Assembly (NCBI GenBank): GCA_001800495.1
Contig: MGVM01000183.1
Coordinates: 1 to 5,176 of the forward strand
DNA from: Elusimicrobia bacterium RIFOXYB2_FULL_48_7
GTDB taxonomy: Bacteria > Elusimicrobiota > Endomicrobiia > CG1-02-37-114 > XYA2-FULL-39-19
Direction of reading: 5' to 3'
DNA: 5,176 nucleotides
The translations under genes and the position numbers were made by a program. The notes beneath the pieces were generated by a model that worked only from the letters and a program-made list of their open reading frames with translations, had not been told where the DNA came from and did not search any database. Positions within the stretch are counted from its first letter, which is position 1, and the number at the start of each line of letters is the position of its first letter. Shown in pieces: positions 1 through 5,176 of the stretch.

Positions 1-79
1 TGGATAACTCACAGACAGACTTGAAGTATTCTAGTAGCAGTATGGCATATTATTGGAAAGCAATGGGGAGAGTTATCCA
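1..79. repeat. 10-bp perfect inverted repeat (arms 1-10 and 70-79)
   Basis: TGGATAACTC at 1-10 is the exact reverse complement of GAGTTATCCA at 70-79, with 59 nt between them. The left arm touches the window edge, so the repeat may continue outside. The right arm contains most of a DnaA-box consensus. The left arm would contain the same box in the opposite orientation if the two bases before position 1 were TG. The right arm also overlaps the 62-100 hairpin, so the two folds would compete. Ten perfect base pairs in a short leader may not be chance, but the function is unknown. Confidence 0.5.
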
Positions 80-100
80 CAAATGAGAACCGTCCCCATT
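62..100. repeat. Imperfect hairpin, REP-like (RAYT-associated type)
   Basis: Positions 62-77 and 85-100 are inverted copies: 13 of 16 positions pair, the outer 8 bp perfectly (AATGGGGA with TCCCCATT), around a 7-nt loop at 78-84. The right half, 82-100, carries GAACCGTCCCC. I recall this style of sequence (GGGGACGGTTC on the other strand) as a dispersed palindrome found near IS200-like REP-associated tyrosine transposases in many environmental bacteria. That family assignment is from memory. No transposase is present here, so this would be a solo element. It is not a standard intrinsic terminator, because the + strand continues into ATTT and a run of A instead of T. Confidence 0.45.
73..81 (+). 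promoter_or_regulatory. Consensus DnaA-box 9-mer
   Basis: TTATCCACA matches the classic high-affinity DnaA box exactly. It sits in the left arm and loop of the 62-100 hairpin. A partial box in inverse orientation (TGGATAA, 1-7) lies at the window edge. The match is seen directly; binding by DnaA is inference. One or two boxes without dnaA, dnaN or an AT-rich unwinding element nearby do not make a replication origin. The site could be a regulatory or titration site, or simply chance. Confidence 0.35.
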
Positions 101-110
101 ATTTAAAAAA

Positions 111-116
111 AAGGAG
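111..116 (+). promoter_or_regulatory. Ribosome binding site of the UroD-like gene
   Basis: AAGGAG lies 9 nt before the ATG at 126, a normal strong Shine-Dalgarno arrangement. An in-frame TAA at 123-125 sits directly before the ATG, so no earlier start is possible. Confidence 0.85.
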
Positions 117-125
117 CTTAAGTAA

Positions 126-1190
126 ATGAGAGAAAGATTTTTAAAAGTCATGAGAAGGAAGGAAGAAGGGTACGTGCCTTTTGAATTCGGGTTATGCCCT
201 TCCCTGATAGAGGAATTCAAAAAAAGAACCGGTTCAACCGATGCTGGCGCAGATTACGCTAAATACTATGATTTCCCAGTACGCGGCGTCCGCCCGGCGC
301 ACTTGGTGAAAGAAAACAGGTTCCTGAAATACTATAAAGGCCAGGAAGGCGTTGAGATCGACCTTGAATGGGGCGCGGGCAAAACCAGGGGCTCTGTCGC
401 CCATTTCGAGAAAAACGTATTCCCCATGAAGGATTTCACCTCGCTGGAAGAATTCAAGGCTTACCCTTATCCCGACCCCATCAAAGATTACGGCTGGGCC
501 GGTTTGCCGGATAAAATAAAAGCCGTCAGGGACGCCGGTTTGGCAACCCACTCAAGGCCCTTGTCGATTTTTGAAACCGCGTGGGATATGCGGGGCATGG
601 AAATCATGCTGATGGATTTCGCCCTGAACGAAGAACTGGCCAATTACCACCTGGACAGGGTAACCCGTGTCTGCGCTGCCATGGCGGGAGAATACGCGAA
701 AGCCGGGACGGACGTTTTAAAGCTCGGCGACGACGTTGCCACCCAGCTGGACATGATGATGAGCCCCGGCGTCTGGAGGTCGTACCTGAAACCCCGGCTG
801 AAAGCGGTTGTAGAAGCCGCGAAAAAAATAAAACCCGACATCCTCGTTTTTTACCACGGCGACGGGAATATGCGCAAGATTATCCCGGATTTAATAGAAG
901 TAGGAATCGATATAATCAACCCGGTGCAGCCGGAATGCATGGACCCTTATGAGATCAAGAAGGAATTCGGCAAGGACGTTTCTTTCTGGGGTGCCTTAGG
1001 CACGCAGACAACCATGCCCTTCGGCACGCCGGAGCAGGTAAAAGAAACCTGCAACAAGCTCATAAAAGAACTGGGTAAAGGCGGGGGATTCCTGCTCGGG
1101 CCCACCCATATGCTTGAACCGGAAGTGCCGTGGAAAAACGTTGAAGCGTACATTGAAACCGTGAAAGAACATAACAAAGAACAAGGATAG
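126..1190 (+). CDS. Uroporphyrinogen decarboxylase-superfamily protein (not HemE)
   Basis: This 354-residue, probably cytoplasmic protein belongs to the UroD/MtaA-like TIM-barrel superfamily, which includes haem-pathway decarboxylases and cobalamin- or coenzyme M-linked methyltransferases. Family-style landmarks are the N-terminal VPFEFGL (17-23), GDDVATQ (201-207), YHGDGNMRKIIPDLIEVGID (243-262), INPVQPECMDP (264-274), WGALGTQTTMPFGTPEQV (288-305) and GGGFLLGPTH (319-328). The haem-enzyme signature around its catalytic arginine (MRQAGR) is absent, so this is not HemE. The zinc-binding His-X-Cys of MtaA-type methyltransferases reads His244-Gly-Asp246 here, which argues against a classic thiol methyltransferase, although many uncharacterised relatives have a similar HxDG. 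The substrate is unknown. The start is fixed by the TAA before the ATG and a good ribosome binding site. The glycoside hydrolase gene follows after 17 nt, suggesting co-transcription and a role in sugar or methyl metabolism (inference). Family confidence is high; function is unknown. Confidence 0.9.
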   Translation: MRERFLKVMRRKEEGYVPFEFGLCPSLIEEFKKRTGSTDAGADYAKYYDFPVRGVRPAHLVKENRFLKYYKGQEGVEIDLEWGAGKTRGSVAHFEKNVFPMKDFTSLEEFKAYPYPDPIKDYGWAGLPDKIKAVRDAGLATHSRPLSIFETAWDMRGMEIMLMDFALNEELANYHLDRVTRVCAAMAGEYAKAGTDVLKLGDDVATQLDMMMSPGVWRSYLKPRLKAVVEAAKKIKPDILVFYHGDGNMRKIIPDLIEVGIDIINPVQPECMDPYEIKKEFGKDVSFWGALGTQTTMPFGTPEQVKETCNKLIKELGKGGGFLLGPTHMLEPEVPWKNVEAYIETVKEHNKEQG

Positions 1191-1207
1191 GCCAGGGACT
1201 AGCGCCA

Positions 1208-3514
1208 ATGCATAATGACAGAAATAGTGTTTTTAAGGCGGAATTTGACAAAGGAATTCTCAATCTGCATACCCGGGGAATAACTGTTACAAACGGAAAA
1301 CCCGGGGCTGTATTTATTTCAGGCAATGGCCGCTGTTTCTTTAACACAAACTCTATCCAGTGCCTGGTTTCGGAATCAGAGGTTGAGACTTTTTTAGGTA
1401 AAGCTGATAAAAAAACGTTTTTATGGACTGACGGTCAAAACTGCCGGTTGAAATGGGAAGCCTGCCTCCTGCGGAATAACCCGGGCCTTACCCTGAAAGT
1501 ATCTTTCTATAACGGCTCCGGCTCGAGCGTAAAATTAAAAGATCTGATATTACTCGACACAGGCAAAGATAATGCGGCCTGCGAAGGCGGCAAAAAGGGC
1601 TGGTACCTGTCCACTCTCACAGAGAGCCGGCGCATGGGAGCCCTGGATGAAGAAGTGCCGAGCCAATTCGAAATAACACAGGAGATCTGCGGAGCGTTTA
1701 AATGCAGCATGCCTCCCGTACCCGATGAAGAACGTTTCATGAGCAGACAGGTGAGGTCATTCTCGGATTATATGTGTTTATACAAAGACCGGGGCAACAC
1801 GGGCATAATGATGGCCGCGGTCGGAGCCCCTGAGGCAGACATAAATATTGAATGCCATATCGGCGCCGAACGGATCGGTTTCAAAACCGCCAGCGAGATG
1901 TCGGGCGTACTAGTGGAGCCGGGAACCTGGCGGGATTCCCAGGAATTATTTATCACGTCCAGCCCCTACAATGAAGCTGTAACTACCGTCATGAAATGGC
2001 TTGCCGCAAGCCACGGCTCGCGCATTAAGCGCGGCCCGGTCAGCGGGTGGTGCAGCTGGTATGACCTGGGTTTTGACATAACAGCCCAATCCATCGACGG
2101 CCTGGCGCAGGCATACAGTAAAAAATACAGGAACGATATAAGATTTGACGTGATACAGGTTGATGACGGTTTCCAGGCCGTAATCGGCGACTGGAAGTAC
2201 CACGAAAAATTCCCGGGTGGCCTTGAAAAATTTGTTAAGACGGTCAAAAGCGCGGGCGCTATACCGGGCATATGGCTGGCTCCTTTGATAGTGCATGAAA
2301 AAACCGGGCTCAAACAACGGCATCCCGATTGGTTCCAGAAAACGCCGTCCGGAGGGGATGCAGTAGTAAAAACCAATTGGGGCGGGAAATCGCACGCCCT
2401 TGATCCCACCCACCCTGAAGCAAGGGAATTCATTAAGTCAATAATCCTGGACTACAAGAAACAGGGGTTTGAATATTTTAAAATTGATTTCACCCTGGTG
2501 GACGCAGAATCGGAGTTTTATGATAAAACAAAAACCCGCCTGCAGGCATTGAGGGGCCTGTATGCTTTATACAGGCAGCTTCTCGGTGAAGAAATATACC
2601 TCATGTCATGTTTTATTACCTTCACACGGGGCTCGATGGGCTATGCTGACGCCTCCAGGGTCGGTTTCGACAGCTGCGCGCTCTGGCGCGACCCCAATCC
2701 CTGCTGTCTGTATGACTGCATCCGCGCGGCAGGCTACGCTTCATTTGCAAACGGCATAATCTTCGCGACAGATCCCGACGTAACATATTTGAAACCGAGG
2801 GATGGGCTTACTGAAGAGGAACTGCGCACATGGCACAGTTTTGTGGGGCTCAATGGAGGCATTACAATGATCTCCGAGCCCATACAAAACGGGCAATATG
2901 ACAACTATCTGCGCAATTTTGGGGTTATAACGCCTGACTCCCCGGAAAAAGCCATTTCGTTAAACGGGGCATGCGACAAGGAACACAAGCTGTTTGGTTT
3001 TTCTGCAAAAAGGGAGTATGGAAATTTTGCCACCGTTATGTTGTGGAATCCCGGAGAAAAACCTGCCGGCATGGCGCTGGACGCTTCTTTCCTGGAAGAA
3101 AAGCTCGGAAATTTCCATGTCTGGTCTTTCTGGGACGAAAAATATCTCGGCGTGGTCCGGGACGGTTCCGTCATAAAAGACATAGCGCCTCACGGGTGTA
3201 AAATATTGAGGTTAACCCCTGTGTCAGAAAAAAACGATCCTTTGCTTATAGGTTCAAACCTGCATATATCCATGGGAGCAGCTGAGATACAGGACTTCAG
3301 CGTTTCTTCCAAACATATTACAGTCAAGCTTGAGCGTTCAGGCGCCAAAACAGGCAAGCTCATTATTTCATCCGGCAGGAATATTGAACTGCACAAGGCG
3401 GCCAATTGCGTGGTTTCATCTGTAAAACAGGCCGATAAAGGCATTTTTGAAATAGAAATTTCACAGAGAAAAAAGGATTTGTGCCAGGAAATCATATTAT
3501 CCTTTGCAAAGTGA
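1208..3514 (+). CDS. GH36-type alpha-galactosidase-like glycoside hydrolase
   Basis: This 768-residue protein probably hydrolyses alpha-galactosides or related alpha-linked sugars with retention. Residues 1 to about 265 form an N-terminal beta-rich domain. A TIM barrel follows at about 275-580 with GWCSWYDLGFD (280-290), VDDGF (318-322), GDW (327-329), GIWLAPL (354-360), HPDWF (372-376) and LDPTHPEARE (398-407). YFKIDF places the likely nucleophile at Asp427, and RVGFDS places the likely acid/base at Asp488 with Arg484 nearby. The C-terminal beta domain includes a PLLIGSNLHISMG segment (678-690) typical of this enzyme group. There is no signal peptide, so it is probably cytoplasmic. The length is normal for the family. 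The ATG is the first start after an in-frame TAA (1172-1174), with a weak AGGGA 9 nt upstream; the 17-nt gap suggests coupling to the UroD-like gene. Specificity (galactose, N-acetylgalactosamine, raffinose-type transfer) cannot be read from sequence alone. Confidence 0.9.
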   Translation: MHNDRNSVFKAEFDKGILNLHTRGITVTNGKPGAVFISGNGRCFFNTNSIQCLVSESEVETFLGKADKKTFLWTDGQNCRLKWEACLLRNNPGLTLKVSFYNGSGSSVKLKDLILLDTGKDNAACEGGKKGWYLSTLTESRRMGALDEEVPSQFEITQEICGAFKCSMPPVPDEERFMSRQVRSFSDYMCLYKDRGNTGIMMAAVGAPEADINIECHIGAERIGFKTASEMSGVLVEPGTWRDSQELFITSSPYNEAVTTVMKWLAASHGSRIKRGPVSGWCSWYDLGFDITAQSIDGLAQAYSKKYRNDIRFDVIQVDDGFQAVIGDWKYHEKFPGGLEKFVKTVKSAGAIPGIWLAPLIVHEKTGLKQRHPDWFQKTPSGGDAVVKTNWGGKSHALDPTHPEAREFIKSIILDYKKQGFEYFKIDFTLVDAESEFYDKTKTRLQALRGLYALYRQLLGEEIYLMSCFITFTRGSMGYADASRVGFDSCALWRDPNPCCLYDCIRAAGYASFANGIIFATDPDVTYLKPRDGLTEEELRTWHSFVGLNGGITMISEPIQNGQYDNYLRNFGVITPDSPEKAISLNGACDKEHKLFGFSAKREYGNFATVMLWNPGEKPAGMALDASFLEEKLGNFHVWSFWDEKYLGVVRDGSVIKDIAPHGCKILRLTPVSEKNDPLLIGSNLHISMGAAEIQDFSVSSKHITVKLERSGAKTGKLIISSGRNIELHKAANCVVSSVKQADKGIFEIEISQRKKDLCQEIILSFAK

Positions 3515-3518
3515 AACT

Positions 3519-3523
3519 GGAGG
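3519..3523 (+). promoter_or_regulatory. Ribosome binding site of the beta-helix gene
   Basis: GGAGG lies 14 nt before the ATG at 3538, a longer spacer than usual. An in-frame TAA at 3529-3531 rules out any earlier start, and a good signal peptide begins at this ATG, so the start is well supported despite the spacing. The site lies in the 23-nt gap after the GH36 stop codon. That gap has no terminator. Confidence 0.7.
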
Positions 3524-3537
3524 TTTAATAAACAACG

Positions 3538-5176
3538 ATGAGGAAATCAACTAAATACTGCTGTTTATTTCTTTTTGCGCTCGGCGCATTCAGCGCGAAC
3601 GCAAGCGCGGCCGTAATTGTCTCAACAACCTGCGGCCAGGCGGACGTCCAGGCGGCGATAGACGCTGCGGTTGACGGCGACACGGTTATGCTTCCGGTGG
3701 GTGAAAGCACCTGGACGGTAAGCGTAAGAATAAACCTGAAAGGCATTACGTTAAAAGGCGCCGGCGCCGGGCTCACCGTGATAAACGACGGCATGCCCTC
3801 GGGCGGCCAGTACCCGCGCAGTTACGCGGACTACGCGAAGCCCCTGTACATCACCGGGGCGGAAGGCAAGCCCTTCAGGGTCACAGGAATTACATTCGCG
3901 GGGCACACGGCCGTCGCGGGTTTCCCGAGCACGGTCTTTATATTCGGCGACTGCAAAAACTGGCGCATTGACCATTGCAGTTTTCTTGGCGTCGGCAGCG
4001 CTATCTCGGTTTCCGGGGGCGATACCTACGGGCTGATAGACAACTGCACCCATTACTGGGACACCGGCGGGATGATCCCGATTTCTATCTGGGTGCGGGG
4101 CAGTTCTTACGTACCCGGAGCCTACCCTTACCCGAACAGCTCCGGCTGGGACAGGCCTCTCTCGTTAGGCACGTCAAACGCGGTGTATATCGAAAATTGC
4201 GTGTTCGACCTGCGTGCTCCTACTAGGCCGGAAGACCAGGTCGCCGTGCTAACCGACCAGGGCGTCCGTTTTGTATTCCGCCATAATATCAGCAACGTGT
4301 TCATTGAAGCCCACGGGGCCGCTACCGGCGGGTACAGGGGCGGGATCAGCGCGGAAATTTATGATAACTATTGGTGGAAACAGGCGGCATGGGTTGCCCT
4401 GGGTTTAAACGGCGTGGCCGGGGTTGTATTTAATAATACCATGAACGGAAATTATTCAAGCCCTCCCATGCTGTTTGGTTATTACAGGGCGGATACATCG
4501 CCCGGAGCGCAGCAGTTTGGAAGCTTGTTCGGCCAGTTATGCGACGGTTTTGCCTCTTTCGACGGCAATCTCCCGCTTAACAATAATTTTGCGGATTACT
4601 CCGGAACTCATTCTGCACCCGGCAGCCAGTCAACGCTCTCCTCAACCGGAAAAAACTGGGGAATTAATTCGCTTTTAGGTTATGTTATATGGAACGTGAC
4701 GGACCGCAGCAAGGGTTATATCACGGCAAACACCGCCGATACTGTTACCGCCCTGCTTGTTGAAGGAGACGCAAAGGAAGCCGGTGTCCATACCGGAAGC
4801 AATGGCCAATCAATGCTCTCTTGCACGGGGAAACACTGGACAACCTATGCCAACCCCTCCAACGGGCTGGTAAACTCCTATGTTTTCAACCTTACCGATG
4901 GCAGCAAAGGGCAGATAACCGCCAACACCGCTGATACAATTACGGCTGTTTTAAGCGGAGGAACCAGGAACAACTGGAATACCGGCGATCTTTTCATGGT
5001 AAAAGAAAGCAATACCGCCAACAACGGCATAGAAAGGGACTGGGACACCGGTGATGTTTTCAAGATCACCAACGGCTGGCCCTGCCTGGACCAGGTAGGC
5101 CGCGGCCCCGGCACAGAACTGATATTGGGCTCAACAGTCCAGGTTTCCCAGCCTGTCTATGAATGGAATAATACCT
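3538..5176 (+). CDS. Exported right-handed beta-helix protein, 3' end outside window
   Basis: The frame is open from the ATG to the window end, giving 546 residues with no stop. The N-terminus is a clear Sec signal peptide: a basic start (MRKSTK), a hydrophobic core (about 8-18), and likely cleavage after Ala22-Ser23-Ala24. Cys8-Cys9 are too early and badly placed for a lipobox. The mature start (about 31-80: DVQAAIDAAVDGDTVMLPVG, then GITLKGAGAGLTVI) is the usual opening of pectin-lyase-fold right-handed beta-helix proteins. Helix-rung patterns follow at WRIDHCSF (142-149), GLIDNCTH (165-172) and VYIENCVF (216-223). Residues 362-475 hold two diverged copies of a roughly 50-residue repeat. 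Two short NWNTGDLF/DWDTGDVF units (479-486, 501-508) and PCLDQVGRG (515-523) come next. It is probably exported or surface-bound. It could be a polysaccharide lyase, a glycan-binding protein or an adhesin; I cannot identify catalytic residues. It lies 23 nt after the GH36 gene and is probably in its operon. Confidence 0.85.
   Translation, partial: MRKSTKYCCLFLFALGAFSANASAAVIVSTTCGQADVQAAIDAAVDGDTVMLPVGESTWTVSVRINLKGITLKGAGAGLTVINDGMPSGGQYPRSYADYAKPLYITGAEGKPFRVTGITFAGHTAVAGFPSTVFIFGDCKNWRIDHCSFLGVGSAISVSGGDTYGLIDNCTHYWDTGGMIPISIWVRGSSYVPGAYPYPNSSGWDRPLSLGTSNAVYIENCVFDLRAPTRPEDQVAVLTDQGVRFVFRHNISNVFIEAHGAATGGYRGGISAEIYDNYWWKQAAWVALGLNGVAGVVFNNTMNGNYSSPPMLFGYYRADTSPGAQQFGSLFGQLCDGFASFDGNLPLNNNFADYSGTHSAPGSQSTLSSTGKNWGINSLLGYVIWNVTDRSKGYITANTADTVTALLVEGDAKEAGVHTGSNGQSMLSCTGKHWTTYANPSNGLVNSYVFNLTDGSKGQITANTADTITAVLSGGTRNNWNTGDLFMVKESNTANNGIERDWDTGDVFKITNGWPCLDQVGRGPGTELILGSTVQVSQPVYEWNNT
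4621..4962 (+). repeat. Diverged internal duplication in the beta-helix gene
   Basis: Residues 362-410 (4621-4767) and 423-475 (4804-4962) are two copies of one unit. Each begins (S/G)QS-x-LS-x-TGK-x-W and ends with (V/L)TD-x-SKG-x-ITANTADT-(V/I)-TA-(L/V)-L. The segment between these blocks differs in length by several residues. The DNA of the copies differs at many third positions, so this is an old duplication kept at the protein level and not a recent tandem repeat. It probably forms a repeated accessory or stalk module after the beta-helix, and further copies may lie beyond the window. Confidence 0.8.

Larger units (their letters stand above)
1..125. other. Non-coding leader upstream of the UroD-like gene
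   Basis: No credible coding region is visible here. The stretch is A+T-richer than the genes and ends in a run of eight A residues (105-112) followed by the ribosome binding site of the first gene. A possible but poor sigma-70-type promoter is TTGAAG at 21-26 with TATTAT at 48-53. The 21-nt spacer is too long for a good promoter, so I do not list it separately. The region also holds the hairpin, the DnaA-box 9-mer and the 10-bp inverted repeat described in other entries. The upstream gene, if any, lies outside the window, so I cannot tell whether this is the true start of the operon or an internal gap. Confidence 0.7.

Noticed and set aside
62..112. Intrinsic terminator of an upstream gene
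   Set aside because: The hairpin is followed by ATTT and a run of A on the + strand and not a U-tract. On the minus strand no T-run follows the hairpin either.
1..125. Chromosomal replication origin
   Set aside because: There is only one complete DnaA-box 9-mer and one partial one. There is no box cluster, no clear unwinding element and no dnaA or dnaN gene nearby.
234..551. 105-codon antisense reading frame inside the UroD-like gene
   Set aside because: It is fully inside a well-supported gene, has no ribosome binding site that I can see, and shows no family motif.
581..952. 123-codon + strand frame overlapping the UroD-like gene
   Set aside because: It is an out-of-frame shadow rich in Arg and Gly with no domain signal, while the overlapping UroD-like frame carries conserved motifs throughout.
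126..1190. Assignment as HemE (haem-pathway uroporphyrinogen decarboxylase)
   Set aside because: The N-terminal catalytic arginine signature of HemE is missing, and the C-terminal motifs match the methyltransferase-like and uncharacterised branch instead.
183..2431. Several GAATTC sites (183, 213, 450, 963, 1254, 2426)
   Set aside because: There are more than expected by chance, but most are in-frame GAA-TTC codons for Glu-Phe. Codon choice is a sufficient explanation.
1946..2433. Two overlapping 155-codon antisense reading frames opposite the GH36 barrel
   Set aside because: They lie over the most conserved part of a clear enzyme gene, in two different minus frames, and read as low-quality protein with no recognisable motif. 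They are best explained as by-products of the + strand codon pattern.
3538..3612. Lipoprotein signal at Cys8-Cys9 of the beta-helix protein
   Set aside because: The cysteines lie at the start of the hydrophobic core and not after it, with no lipobox. An ordinary Ala-Ser-Ala cleavage site follows the core.

Overview
The window reads as bacterial chromosomal DNA with three protein-coding genes, all on the + strand and closely spaced, behind a short non-coding leader. Base composition looks intermediate. The codons show no obvious break between genes, so I see no sign that one gene arrived separately. The combination of a non-haem UroD-like protein, a GH36 enzyme and a secreted beta-helix protein suggests an anaerobic or environmental polysaccharide-degrading bacterium. 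My impression is an Omnitrophota-, Elusimicrobiota- or PVC-like lineage, but that is a weak guess from protein style and not a placement.

Layout: (1) 1-125 is non-coding. It holds an imperfect 39-nt hairpin (62-100) whose right half resembles repeats seen beside IS200-like/RAYT transposases. A perfect DnaA-box 9-mer lies at 73-81, a 10-bp inverted repeat pairs 1-10 with 70-79, and a good ribosome binding site precedes gene 1. (2) 126-1190 encodes a 354-residue uroporphyrinogen-decarboxylase-superfamily protein that is not the haem enzyme. (3) 1208-3514 encodes a 768-residue GH36-type alpha-galactosidase-like glycoside hydrolase with both catalytic aspartates recognisable and no signal peptide. 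(4) 3538 to the window end encodes at least 546 residues of an exported right-handed beta-helix (pectin-lyase-fold) protein. It carries a diverged internal duplication and is cut by the window edge.

The gaps between genes are 17 and 23 nt and contain no terminator, so the three genes probably form one transcript. A plausible reading (inference) is a small glycan-use cassette. The secreted beta-helix protein would act on or bind a polysaccharide outside the cytoplasm, the GH36 enzyme would cleave alpha-linked galactose-type sugars in the cytoplasm, and the UroD-like protein would do an unknown accessory step, possibly on a modified sugar or methyl group. I see no CRISPR array, tRNA, rRNA, transposase gene or clear riboswitch. 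Nothing here proves a new system. The most interesting points are the UroD-like/GH36 pairing, the His-X-Asp in place of His-X-Cys in the UroD-like protein, the repeat-bearing beta-helix protein, and the REP-like hairpin upstream.
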